64,000 nt of DNA, from positions 1 through 64,000 of the forward strand of contig JAGRCP010000048.1 in NCBI GenBank assembly GCA_020433455.1, given 5' to 3'. A program made the translations under genes and the position numbers. Below, in pieces: positions 8,162-17,189 of the stretch (the stretch's first letter is position 1; each line of letters starts with the position of its first letter). The stretch comes from Caldilineaceae bacterium. GTDB taxonomy: Bacteria; Chloroflexota; Anaerolineae; Caldilineales; Caldilineaceae. The notes under the pieces are model-generated. The model saw only the letters and a program-made list of their open reading frames with translations, ran no database searches and was not told where the DNA came from.

Positions 8162-8699
8162 CTGCGTAGATTCCGGGGTCTTCCTGGAATGGCAGCTCCA
8201 CGTCCGGGCTGTCGTAGACTTCGTCCAGCTCGTGTTGAAGCAGATCGTAATCCTCATCTGCGCTGCTGCGTAGACGTGATTGAATTTGATAGGGCGAGGC
8301 GAAGGGATCCACTGCGCTCAGGTAGGGAGCCAATTCGCCGGGGACAACGTCCAGGCCGGTGAGCGCGTCCCGCCGCGCCACCAGCACGATGATAAAGGCC
8401 GTAATGCCGAAGCTGATGACGATAGCCGTCAGGATGAGCGCCTGGGGCAGGGGATCGGCCATCTGCCCTATCTGCTCGGCAATGCTCCGGCTTTCGTCGA
8501 AGATGGGCGGATTGCCCCGGGTAAGCAGCCCGGAACCGAAGAGAAGGAGATTGACGCCGTGGCTGAAGAGTGCCAGCCCCAGAACCAGTTGAATCTGGCT
8601 GCGGCGCAAAATCATATACGCGCCGGACGCCATAAGTACGCCCACCATGACGGCCAGAAGAATCGAGGTGGCCGGGATGGTGATGATCGTCGAGGTCAT
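8145..8699 (-). CDS. mrpC: Mrp antiporter subunit C (NuoK-like) with acidic C-terminal extension
   Basis: 184 residues. The first 110 or so form the NuoK-like three-helix unit (QIQLVLGLALFSHGVNLLLF, then DPLPQALILTAIVISFGITAF), which matches MnhC/MrpC. Usual MrpC proteins are about 110-125 residues; here another 60-70 residues follow, rich in Asp/Glu (SSADEDYDLLQHELDEVYDS) and without a membrane helix. Ends overlap mrpB by 4 nt and mrpD by 17 nt. The tail's function is unknown; it could contact other operon products. Confidence 0.9.
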   Translation of the reverse strand: MTSTIITIPATSILLAVMVGVLMASGAYMILRRSQIQLVLGLALFSHGVNLLLFGSGLLTRGNPPIFDESRSIAEQIGQMADPLPQALILTAIVISFGITAFIIVLVARRDALTGLDVVPGELAPYLSAVDPFASPYQIQSRLRSSADEDYDLLQHELDEVYDSPDVELPFQEDPGIYADEPES

Positions 8700-9175
8700 G
8701 CCGCGCCTCCGTCTTGTTGCGATGGTGCAGGGGCCGGGCCGGGCTCCTCTTCAAAAAACTCGGGCGCGGCTTCGCTCAGGCCCAGGAGATACGAGACGCT
8801 GAATCCCAGTACGGTGAAGAAAACGCCGGCGTCAAAAAAGAGGGGCGTACTGATCTTGACATCCAGCGAACCCAGATAGAATGACGGCCCCCACATGCCC
8901 CGGAAGAAATTGTTGGACAAAAGGCCTACGCATGCGCTGCCTACGGCCAGCAGCAATCCTACGCCAATACCGGGCTGGACATAGCGTCCGATTGCCTTCC
9001 GTACGACATCGCTGCCCCGGGACATGATCTGGAGTTGGAACGCCGTCGCGGCCATGAGCGCGGCAATAAAACCGCCGCCGGGCTGGTTATGGCCGCGTAA
9101 CATGAGATAGATAGCCAGGACAAGCAGCACGGGCGTCAACACCCGGTCCAGCAAGCGCAGATAGAGTTCTGTCAT
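8696..9175 (-). CDS. mrpB: Mrp antiporter subunit B (MnhB)
   Basis: 159 residues with four predicted helices and the MnhB block LRGHNQPGGGFIAALMAATAFQLQ. The motif YLGSLDVKISTPLFFDAGVFFTVLG is also typical. Overlaps mrpA and mrpC by 4 nt each, showing translational coupling. A short acidic/proline-rich C-terminus follows the last helix. Confidence 0.93.
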   Translation of the reverse strand: MTELYLRLLDRVLTPVLLVLAIYLMLRGHNQPGGGFIAALMAATAFQLQIMSRGSDVVRKAIGRYVQPGIGVGLLLAVGSACVGLLSNNFFRGMWGPSFYLGSLDVKISTPLFFDAGVFFTVLGFSVSYLLGLSEAAPEFFEEEPGPAPAPSQQDGGAA

Positions 9176-11571
9176 GCGCGTCCTTCTCCCTTATCTGCGT
9201 CGGTGTCTGTGTCCAGTTCAGGATGACGCGCCAGAAAGCGTCGGCGCAGGCTGGTCAGGCGGGGCGCGCGCAGCAGGGCAAAGCCGCCCAAAGCCGCCGT
9301 GGCCAAGACCACGATTTCGCCCAGCGTGTCAAAGCCGCGGAAGTCCACCAGGATAACGTTGACGACATTGGCGCCGTGTCCGAGCGGGATAGCGTTATAC
9401 AGGAAATAGCTGCTGATGGAATCGCCCATCTGAATGCCGCTGCTCAGTAAGACCAGCATAAAGCCTGCGATGCCTACCGAACCGGCAACCAGCAAATTGC
9501 GCACTTGGCGCGCCGTGGAGATATCCGGCAGATTGTCCGGCTTGATGCGGAAGAAGACCAGGACCAGCAGCACTACCGTCAGCACCTCGATGAGCAACTG
9601 GGTCAGCGCGAGGTCCGGCGCACTGAAGAAGATGAAAAAGAGCGTTACCATGACGCCGACTACGCCCAGGCTGATGATAGCGCCCAGTCGTGACGGAACC
9701 CGCACCGTAACAATGGCCGCCATGATCAGCAGCAGCGCAATGATTGTTTCCGGCGCGAGGGGCGACTGGGACCAGTCGATGACGATGCGCGTGGCGGGCG
9801 AGATGCGGGTGAATGCGGCAATCAGCGCAACGACCGCGGCCGTAAAGGTGATCGCTGCCTGGGAGGACATAGTCGCGCCCTGAATGTGGCGCGTCACCCA
9901 GTTGGCCAGGCCGTAAACGGCATCATTGATTTGGTTGAAAATGACCACACCGTTCAGCTCGGCCGGTAGTCTGCGCAGGACCTTGCGTATGGCGCTTCGG
10001 ACAAAAAAGAGGCCGGTGCCCGCGGCAATAGCCGTCAGGCTGATCATGAGGACCGGCGTGAAGCCGTGCCAGAGCGCCAGCTTGACTTCCGTTGGTTCGC
10101 CGGCTATTGCGCTGACCGGAGCGGTGAAAAGCAACTTGTTAAGCGATCCCAGCATAAAGGGAATGGCGCTGCCCGTGAGTACAAGAATCAGGGGCGCAGC
10201 CGTAAAGGCAAGCGAGGGCGCGTGATGCACTGCAGCCGGCTCATCCGCCGGCGCCTGGGCGCGAAAGAAGGCGTCCCACATTAACATCAGCGCTATGGCC
10301 ACGAAGAGCGCGCCCGTGAGCGCCGAGGCCGTCAAGCCGAGCATGGCTCCGCCCTGATTCAGGTTGTCGGCATGCAGCCAGGCGTCCAGCAGCGTCTCTT
10401 TGGCCAGGAAGCCCAGGGTGGGCGGAATTCCCGCCATGGAAAGGGCCGCCAGGCCCGCGGCAACGGCAACCCAGGGCATGGCTCGGGCCAGGCCGGCCAG
10501 GCGCCGCAGGTCCCGGGAACCGGTGGCGTGATCCACGATGCCGGCGATGAGAAAGAGGGGGCCCTTGTAGAGGGCGTGACCCAGAATCCCCACTATCACC
10601 GCTTTGTATGCCAGGCTGCTGTCAAACGCCAGCAGCATAACCAGGATGCCCAACTGGCTGACGGTGGCGTAAGCCAGGACGGCTTTCAGATCGTAGTAAC
10701 GCAGCGCGCTGACCGCGCCCAGCAGCATGGTGACGCCGCCCGTGATGAGGAGCGTCCAAAACCAGAGGGACGTGCCGCTCAGGGCCGGATGGAGGCGCGC
10801 CAGCAGAAAGACGCCGGCCTTGACCATGGTCGCCGAGTGGAGATAGGCGCTGGCGGGCGTGGGCGCGGCCATGGCCCCCGGCAGCCAGAAGTGAAAGGGG
10901 AATTGGGCGGATTTGGTAAACGCGCCGATCAAAACGAGAATCAGCGCGGCGGGATAGAGCGGACTGTCCGTCAGGCCGGGCGTGGCGATGATGCCGCTGA
11001 TGGAGTAGTCGCCTGCGGCCATGCCCAGAAGCAGCACGCCTGCCAGCAGGGCCAATCCGCCCATCCCCGTGACGATGAAGGCCCGGCGGCCGCCCTCCTT
11101 GGCATCCGGATATTGATACTTGAAGGCAATGAGCAGATAGCTGGTGATGCTCGTTCCTTCCCAAAAGACGAAGAGCGTCAGCAGGTTGTCGGACCAAACC
11201 AGGCCCAGCATGGCCGTCATGAAGAGAAAGAGCAGGCCGTAAAAGCGTCCCTGTTCCTCCTCGTTTTCAAAATAGTAGTGGGTATAAAAGGCGACGGCCG
11301 CGCCGATGCCGGTGACGATGAGGCCGAAGAAGAGGGCCAAGCCGTCCAGCCGCAGCGCGATTTCCAATCCGACTTGGGGCGCCCAGGCGTACCGTTCAGC
11401 CGTGAAGTCGCCCGCTGCCGTGGGCCCCAATTGGGTGATCTGCCAGATTGTCACCGCCAACGGCGGCAGTGCGGCCGACACGCCGGCGAGGCGAAAGCGG
11501 TGGGGGCGGATCAGCCATAGTGTGGGACTTGTCAACGCCAGTAAAAGAAGGCAGGCAAGCAGAGATGGCAC
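9172..11571 (-). CDS. mrpA: Mrp antiporter subunit A (NuoL-like, fused MnhB-type C-terminus)
   Basis: 799 residues, the usual size of MrpA. The first 500 or so form the NuoL-like proton/cation channel (LFVFWEGTSITSYLLI, GAFTKSAQFPFHFWLPGAMAAPTPASAYLHSATMV region with channel Lys and His). The last 200 or so hold the DUF4040/MnhB-like helices, with SAPDLALTQLLIEVLTVVLLVL typical. Start is GTG at 11571 behind AGGA. It is the first gene of the operon; the upstream region to 11840 carries palindromes that may bind a regulator and is shared with the divergent DMT transporter gene. Confidence 0.94.
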   Translation of the reverse strand: MPSLLACLLLLALTSPTLWLIRPHRFRLAGVSAALPPLAVTIWQITQLGPTAAGDFTAERYAWAPQVGLEIALRLDGLALFFGLIVTGIGAAVAFYTHYYFENEEEQGRFYGLLFLFMTAMLGLVWSDNLLTLFVFWEGTSITSYLLIAFKYQYPDAKEGGRRAFIVTGMGGLALLAGVLLLGMAAGDYSISGIIATPGLTDSPLYPAALILVLIGAFTKSAQFPFHFWLPGAMAAPTPASAYLHSATMVKAGVFLLARLHPALSGTSLWFWTLLITGGVTMLLGAVSALRYYDLKAVLAYATVSQLGILVMLLAFDSSLAYKAVIVGILGHALYKGPLFLIAGIVDHATGSRDLRRLAGLARAMPWVAVAAGLAALSMAGIPPTLGFLAKETLLDAWLHADNLNQGGAMLGLTASALTGALFVAIALMLMWDAFFRAQAPADEPAAVHHAPSLAFTAAPLILVLTGSAIPFMLGSLNKLLFTAPVSAIAGEPTEVKLALWHGFTPVLMISLTAIAAGTGLFFVRSAIRKVLRRLPAELNGVVIFNQINDAVYGLANWVTRHIQGATMSSQAAITFTAAVVALIAAFTRISPATRIVIDWSQSPLAPETIIALLLIMAAIVTVRVPSRLGAIISLGVVGVMVTLFFIFFSAPDLALTQLLIEVLTVVLLVLVFFRIKPDNLPDISTARQVRNLLVAGSVGIAGFMLVLLSSGIQMGDSISSYFLYNAIPLGHGANVVNVILVDFRGFDTLGEIVVLATAALGGFALLRAPRLTSLRRRFLARHPELDTDTDADKGEGRA

Positions 11572-11647
11572 GTTTTATCCTGTTTCGTAATGAACCTTGT
11601 TGGTCGGAGGCAGTCCAAAATTGCCCGTTGATCATCGCCCGATGGTA

Positions 11648-11664
11648 CGATAGCTATCGATAGC
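11648..11664. promoter_or_regulatory. overlapping palindromes in mrpA/DMT divergent region
   Basis: CGATAGCTATCG (11648-11659) and GCTATCGATAGC (11653-11664) are two overlapping perfect 12-bp palindromes. They lie in the intergenic region between the divergent mrpA and DMT genes, about 80 bp from the mrpA start. This is a plausible operator for a dimeric regulator, but no regulator gene is adjacent. Confidence 0.4.
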
Positions 11665-11740
11665 CGGCACGCTGTGCGAAGGATACAATAGCCATGAATT
11701 TCCCGCAAAAAAAACCGGTCCAACGCGTCCGTCATCACTC

Positions 11741-11820
11741 AGTAAACCCCGGAGGAAACTCACATACAGATTTTATCAGGAACGAACCTGTCGGATTTTC
11801 GTTGTGGTATTCACGCCGGA
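11741..11820 (+). repeat. dispersed leader element, copy 1
   Basis: Columns 11751-11820 align without gaps to 32611-32680 at about 53 of 70 identical positions, and the similarity extends about 10 bp further left. The shared 3' end reads GTGGTATTCACGCCG. The copy lies about 20 bp 5' of the preferred DMT start and is included in the longest possible DMT reading frame, which argues against that frame's upstream ATG. Confidence 0.8.
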
Positions 11821-11840
11821 CTCTCCTGCGCGGAAGTGCG

Positions 11841-12728
11841 TTGCCGTACGTGATTTTGCTGGGTTTTTTCTATGGCTCCAGTCTGGTCGCGTCCCGCTTT
11901 AGCGTGGGGCAATATGATCCCCGAACCTATATCGCCCTGCGCTTGCTCTTGGCATCGGCTGCGCATCTGGTCATCTATGGATTGATGCGACGCCGGCTGC
12001 CCGGCTCCGGGCAACTGTGGCGCTACGCCGCGGTGCTGGGCATTGTGGGCACGGCTATTTCCATGACGTCGATTGTGACTTCGCTCAAGTATCAGAGCAG
12101 CGGCGTAACCTCTCTTTTGCTGACCCTCAATCCCGCGGTAACGATTTTGCTGGCTCAGATTTTTTTGCCCGATGAGCTGCTGACCCCGCGCAAGGCGCTG
12201 GGCGTGACCGTGGCGCTTTCAGGCGCCGGACTTCTCTTTCTGCGCGGCGGGACGGGCCTGGCTGATTTCGGCCGGGCGGATTGGCGGGGGTATGCCTGGG
12301 CGATTCTGGGCGTGTTGTGCAGTGCGGGCGGCTCGGTTTTTGCCCGACGCTGCATGCGCCAAATGGACGCGTGGGACGTGGCCAGCGTGCGCATGTTTAC
12401 GGCTGCGCTGGCACTCTTGCCCGTGGCGTGGCTGGGCGACGGGTTTGACCTGAGCCAGGTGACCTGGGTCGGTTATGCTGCCCTCTTTTATGCCGCGCTG
12501 ATCGGTACCTTTGGCGGCATGTGGCTGAATTTTTATATTATTAAGAACTATGGTGCGACTCCTGCTTCCCAGACCGCCTACGTGATTCCCTTGGTGACGA
12601 CCGTGCTGGGCGCGGCTTTGCTGGGCGAAACGGTGACGTCGGGCATGTTGGCCGGCATGGCCGTCATTTTTGTGGGCATTTCTCTGCTGAATTTCCGGCC
12701 GCGATTTCCCCGGTCTTACTTCAGATAG
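11841..12728 (+). CDS. DMT superfamily (EamA) transporter
   Basis: About 295 residues and ten hydrophobic helices in two EamA repeats, with the second repeat starting near GYAWAILGVLCSAGGSVFARR. These proteins export or import small metabolites or drugs; the substrate cannot be read. I place the start at TTG 11841 (then PYVILLGFFYGSSLVASRF), which gives the normal family length and N-terminus. An ATG at 11694 with a weak AAGGA site would add 49 residues encoded by the dispersed repeat and remains possible. It is divergent from mrpA. Confidence 0.8.
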   Translation: MPYVILLGFFYGSSLVASRFSVGQYDPRTYIALRLLLASAAHLVIYGLMRRRLPGSGQLWRYAAVLGIVGTAISMTSIVTSLKYQSSGVTSLLLTLNPAVTILLAQIFLPDELLTPRKALGVTVALSGAGLLFLRGGTGLADFGRADWRGYAWAILGVLCSAGGSVFARRCMRQMDAWDVASVRMFTAALALLPVAWLGDGFDLSQVTWVGYAALFYAALIGTFGGMWLNFYIIKNYGATPASQTAYVIPLVTTVLGAALLGETVTSGMLAGMAVIFVGISLLNFRPRFPRSYFR

Positions 12729-12756
12729 ATAGGCTTCAGGCAGATAAGGAGTTTTT

Positions 12757-13353
12757 ATGCGCGCCGTCATCTTTGATCTGGGCAACGTATTGATTCATTA
12801 TGATCACCGCGCCACGCTGCACGCGCTCGCTGCGGTGAGCGCGGCCGATGAAGCCGCGTTGGGCGCGCTGCTGTCTGAGTTTGAGGCCGAATACGGTACG
12901 GGCTCCATGAGCAGCGCGGATCTGCATGAGGCGCTGACGGCGCGCGCGGGCGCGTCCCGGGACTTTGCGCGTTTTGCCCAGGCCTTCAGCGCGGGCCTGG
13001 CGCCTGATGAAGAAGCGCTGGCTTATGCCCTGGCCCTGCAGGCCCGGCCCGATATGACCGTGGCCGTCATCAGCAACACCAACGCGCTCCATGTGGCCTG
13101 GCTCGACGCCCATGTGGCCGCGCTGGCCGAGTTTGATCTGGTGATCATGAGCAACGAAGTCGGCATGCTCAAGCCCGACCCCGGGATTTTTGCCCTGGCC
13201 CTGGAGTTGCTGAACCTCCCGCCCGAGGGCGCCCTCTTTGTGGATGATGCGGTCGTCAATGTAGAAGCCGCCCGCTCTCTGGGAATGGCCGGGATCGTGC
13301 ACCGCGACTGGACGGAAACCCGGGTCCAATTGGCCGCCTGGCTGGGCGATTGA
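12757..13353 (+). CDS. HAD-superfamily hydrolase, YihX-like
   Basis: 198 residues. HAD motifs are all visible: FDLGN near residue 6 (nucleophile Asp, with the DxGN form of YihX-like phosphatases), SNTN (motif II), KPDPGIF (motif III Lys) and DDAVVN (motif IV). YihX is an alpha-D-glucose-1-phosphate phosphatase, so a sugar phosphate is a reasonable substrate, also given the ROK kinase and GalT that follow. The ATG follows AAGGAG and is 28 bp after the DMT gene. Confidence 0.85.
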   Translation: MRAVIFDLGNVLIHYDHRATLHALAAVSAADEAALGALLSEFEAEYGTGSMSSADLHEALTARAGASRDFARFAQAFSAGLAPDEEALAYALALQARPDMTVAVISNTNALHVAWLDAHVAALAEFDLVIMSNEVGMLKPDPGIFALALELLNLPPEGALFVDDAVVNVEAARSLGMAGIVHRDWTETRVQLAAWLGD

Positions 13354-13396
13354 TCACCCTTTTCCCTCCACCCGAATCTGCGCGATAATCCACCCA

Positions 13397-13441
13397 ATCA
13401 ACCAGTCACATATCAACCAGCCACAAATCAACCAGTCAACC
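13397..13441. repeat. three 15-bp tandem repeats (ATCAACCAG type)
   Basis: ATCAACCAGTCACAT, ATCAACCAGCCACAA and ATCAACCAGTCAACC lie head to tail at 13397-13411, 13412-13426 and 13427-13441. They fill much of the 102-bp gap between the HAD gene and the ROK gene, just before the latter's ribosome site. They are related in sequence to the repeats near 30360, 37875 and 52760. Confidence 0.8.
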
Positions 13442-13455
13442 ATAAGGAGAACCTC

Positions 13456-14367
13456 GTGACGCTCTACGGCGGTATTGAAGCCGGCGGAACCAAGTTTGTT
13501 TGTGCGGTAGCCGGCGGCCCCGGCGATGTGCGCGATGAGATTCGCTTTCCCACCACCACGCCCCAGGAGACCATCGGTCAGGCCGTGGACTTCTTCGCCG
13601 CCCATCACGCACGCACGCCCCTGGCCGCCATGGGCATTGCGTCTTTCGGCCCGGTGGACCCGAATCCTTCTTCGCCGACCTGGGGCTACATCACCACCAC
13701 GCCCAAGCCCCACTGGCACAACACGGACCTGGTCGGTCCCCTGGCCGCGGCATTGGGCGTGCCCGTGGGGTTCGACACCGACGTCAACGGTGCGGCCCTG
13801 GGCGAACATCGCTGGGGCGCGGGCCGGGGCGTGGACAATCTGGTCTACCTGACGGTGGGGACCGGGCTGGGCGGCGGCGCGGTCGTCAACGGCAAGCTGC
13901 TCAACGGCATGATGCATCCGGAAATGGGCCATATGCGCCTGCCCCACGATTGGGAACAGGACCCTTATCCCGGCCACTGCCCCTATCACGGCGACTGTTT
14001 TGAAGGCCTGGTCTGCGGCCCGGCCATTATCGAGCGCTGGCAGCAGGATTCCCGCACCCTGCCGCCCGATCACCCGGCCTGGAAGCTGGAGGCCCGCTAT
14101 CTGGCCTTGGGCCTGGTCAACATCATTACCATCCTCTCGCCCCAGCGCATCATCATGGGCGGCGGCATCATGGACCAGGAGCAACTCCTGCCCATGGTGC
14201 GGGCAGACGTGCAAACAATTCTCAACGGCTATCTGCAGACGCCTGAAATTCTCACGGAAATCGACGCTTATATTGTCCCGCCCAAGCTGGGCAGCATGGC
14301 CGGCGTTTTGGGCGCGATCGCCCTGGCCCAGGATGCTGCGGGAACAGATGAAGGAATAAATTCATGA
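13456..14367 (+). CDS. ROK family sugar kinase (fructokinase-like)
   Basis: 303 residues from a GTG behind AAGGAG. The N-terminus has the ATP-binding motif [14 protein letters not shown] and the middle has [18 protein letters not shown]. The [28 protein letters not shown] region carries the His/Cys zinc site (H..C..H..C) of ROK kinases; the catalytic Asp is in [12 protein letters not shown]. Fructokinases/mannokinases of this group are closest in appearance. Its TGA overlaps the galT ATG (ATGA), so the two are translated together. The exact sugar is unknown. Confidence 0.88.
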   Translation: MTLYGGIEAGGTKFVCAVAGGPGDVRDEIRFPTTTPQETIGQAVDFFAAHHARTPLAAMGIASFGPVDPNPSSPTWGYITTTPKPHWHNTDLVGPLAAALGVPVGFDTDVNGAALGEHRWGAGRGVDNLVYLTVGTGLGGGAVVNGKLLNGMMHPEMGHMRLPHDWEQDPYPGHCPYHGDCFEGLVCGPAIIERWQQDSRTLPPDHPAWKLEARYLALGLVNIITILSPQRIIMGGGIMDQEQLLPMVRADVQTILNGYLQTPEILTEIDAYIVPPKLGSMAGVLGAIALAQDAAGTDEGINS

Positions 14368-15422
14368 TTCCGTACGACCCGACCGAACATCCCCATCGCC
14401 GCTACAATCCTCTGATGGACGAGTGGGTGCTGGTTTCGCCCCACCGCACCAAGCGTCCGTGGCAGGGCCAGGTGGAAAAGGCCCTTCCGGATGAGCGCCC
14501 GGCCTATGATCCCGCGTGCTACCTTTGCCCCGGCAATGCCCGGGCCGGCAATGCCCATAACCCTGAATACGCGAGCACGTTTGTGTTTGAGAACGACTTT
14601 GCCGCGCTTCTGCCCGATGGTCCCCACGGGCGGGTAGACGCAAGCCGCTTCTTTCACACCGAGGCCGAGACGGGCGTCTGCCGAGTAATGTGCTTTAGCC
14701 CGCGCCACGATCTCACCCTACCGCGCATGACCGTAGACGAGATTCGCGCGGTTGTGGACATGTGGGCCGCCCAGGTCGCTGAGCTGGGCGCGCGGGATGA
14801 TATCGGCTATGTGCAGGTCTTTGAAAACAAGGGCGCGATGATGGGCTGCTCCAATCCCCATCCCCACGGACAAATCTGGGCCAATCGCACCGTCCCCATG
14901 TACCCGGCCCGGGAGGACGTCAGTCAGCGCCGCTATGCAGAGGAGCACGGCGGCGTCATGCTCCTCGATTATCTGGCAGACGAGGTTGCCGCGGGGGAGC
15001 GCATTGTGGTGGAGAATGAAAATTGGGTGGCGCTTGCGCCTTTTTGGGCCGTCTGGCCGTTCGAGCTGATGCTGCTGCCCCGACAGCACGTCACGACGCT
15101 GCCGGATTTGTCCGCCTCGCAACGGGAGAGTTTAGCGTCCATCCTCAAGCGCCTGCTCACGCGTTACGATAACCTCTTCGAGACCAGCTTCCCTTATTCC
15201 ATGGGCTGGCATGGCGCGCCCGCCGACGGCCGGGACGGCAGTCACTGGCAGCTTCACGCGCACTTTTATCCGCCGCTTCTGCGTTCGGCGACGGTGAAAA
15301 AGTTTATGGTCGGTTATGAACTATTGGGGATGCCCCAGCGGGACATTACCGCCGAGCAGGCGGCGGCACGGCTCCGCGCGCTGAGCGAGGTACATTACAT
15401 GGAGTCTGCGCGCGAGCCGTAG
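14364..15422 (+). CDS. galT: galactose-1-phosphate uridylyltransferase
   Basis: 352 residues. The active-site signature [11 protein letters not shown] (His-Pro-His) is at about residues 164-174, and the zinc-binding Cys pair is in [12 protein letters not shown] near residue 50. It transfers UMP between UDP-glucose and galactose-1-phosphate in the Leloir pathway. The N-terminus [23 protein letters not shown] is typical. It is coupled to the ROK gene by ATGA. No galK or galE is in the window. Its 3' end overlaps the convergent coiled-coil gene by 28 bp. Confidence 0.93.
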   Translation: MIPYDPTEHPHRRYNPLMDEWVLVSPHRTKRPWQGQVEKALPDERPAYDPACYLCPGNARAGNAHNPEYASTFVFENDFAALLPDGPHGRVDASRFFHTEAETGVCRVMCFSPRHDLTLPRMTVDEIRAVVDMWAAQVAELGARDDIGYVQVFENKGAMMGCSNPHPHGQIWANRTVPMYPAREDVSQRRYAEEHGGVMLLDYLADEVAAGERIVVENENWVALAPFWAVWPFELMLLPRQHVTTLPDLSASQRESLASILKRLLTRYDNLFETSFPYSMGWHGAPADGRDGSHWQLHAHFYPPLLRSATVKKFMVGYELLGMPQRDITAEQAAARLRALSEVHYMESAREP

Positions 15423-16221
15423 ACCTCGTCTACCGCAGCCGCCAGGTCGTTCAGCTGTGCAACCTGTTCTTTGATATCGGCTTGAAGACGCGCCGCGCTG
15501 CCGCCGTCCAGGTCCCGGCTTTGAATAAGCTGTATCTGACTGTAGAGGGTGGCCAGCGCAGTGGTGCTCTGCTCAAGCTGTTGTGCGGCCTGATCCATGC
15601 GCGCATCCAGCGCGCGCAGGGCCGCCAGCTGCTGTTCTTTGCCCGCCAGGGTGAGATCCGGCGAGGCGGGGGAAATCAGCTCCGTCTGCGCTGCCGTCGG
15701 CGCCTCAAGTTCGTGGCGCAGACGGTCCCGCTCCCGGGCCAGGAGATCGTCCCGGCGGTAGCGGTCCAAGCGCAGCGCCATGGTATAGATATGGTCGATC
15801 CATTGGGTGACCTGGAGATTGGTCTCCACCAGCCGGTCGCGCAGGAGACCTGGTTGCTGACGACGGACCTGTTCGTCGATGCGCCGCTCATATTCCAGCG
15901 CTTCTTCCAGCGCCATGCGCAGTTCCGGATCGCGGATTTGCGCCGGATCGAGCTGCTTGCGGACGCGCTTGCTTTCCCGCTCGGTCCGGCTTGCGACGTC
16001 GGTCAGGCCGGCGTAAATCATGGCCGCCAGGCCCAGCCCGCCCAGCAAGAGCCAGCCAAAAGGCGGCCACCAGGCGAAGGGCCGGGGAAAGAGGAGCGTG
16101 AGCAGAAGCGCCATAACGACAACGGCGATGCTCTCCCAGCGCGAGAGGACGCCGCGCACCAATTGCCGCCGCGCGCCGGCTTGCTTCGTTTCGCTTGCGT
16201 GTTTATCTCCCAGTATGCCCA

Positions 16222-16222
<1 letters not shown>
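15395..16222 (-). CDS. membrane protein with long coiled coil, PspA partner
   Basis: 275 residues, not assigned to a named family. Two adjacent hydrophobic segments lie at about residues 31-47 and 54-72, followed by a long, charged, heptad-rich helical region to the C-terminus (for example [24 protein letters not shown]). Its ATG overlaps the PspA stop as TAATG, so it is co-translated with PspA and may be its membrane anchor or partner; that is inference. The last 28 bp lie antisense to the end of galT. Confidence 0.7.
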
Positions 16223-16905
<683 letters not shown>

Positions 16906-16925
16906 AGAAATGCTCCTCGTACTTT

Positions 16926-17017
16926 TTGGCGTGAATACCATGACGGAAAGGGGACGCTTCCGTTGATTGTCCGGTCGTATCTGTATCGCCTCTGGGAGGT
17001 TTCTCTCCGGGGACGAC
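16926..17017 (-). repeat. dispersed leader element, diverged copy 3
   Basis: On the minus strand this matches copies 1 and 2: 22 of 25 bases at the TGGTATTCACGCC end (16926-16950), then ATCTGTAT and GTTTC-TCCGGGG stretches with small insertions. It lies about 20 bp 5' of the pspA start, in the same orientation relative to the gene as copy 1 relative to the DMT gene. Alignment outside the first 25 bases is by eye. Confidence 0.55.
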
Positions 17018-17127
17018 GTATTTCCCACAGAGCCTCCCGGAGGAACCTGTATGATTACGTCCGGTCATTATAACCGCCCCCTTGCGCCCCCACAATGACG
17101 CGGGCCTGACAGCCAGGTGACTATTGT

Positions 17128-17147
17128 CGCCGGACTCCAGTCCGGCG
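17128..17147. repeat. short GC-rich hairpin (REP-like)
   Basis: CGCCGGACT (17128-17136) and AGTCCGGCG (17139-17147) form a perfect 9-bp stem with a 2-nt loop. It lies between pspA and the end of the dienelactone-hydrolase gene, so it may end that transcript, but no T-run follows. The rest of 16906-17189 shows only the dispersed element and no gene. Confidence 0.5.
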
Positions 17148-17189
17148 CTCCCGGGGGGCGCGCTACCGCATGGAACCCGATTAAATCGC

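Noticed and set aside
10372-11520. 382-codon plus-strand frame
   Set aside because: Antisense to mrpA, which is clearly real; no family resemblance.
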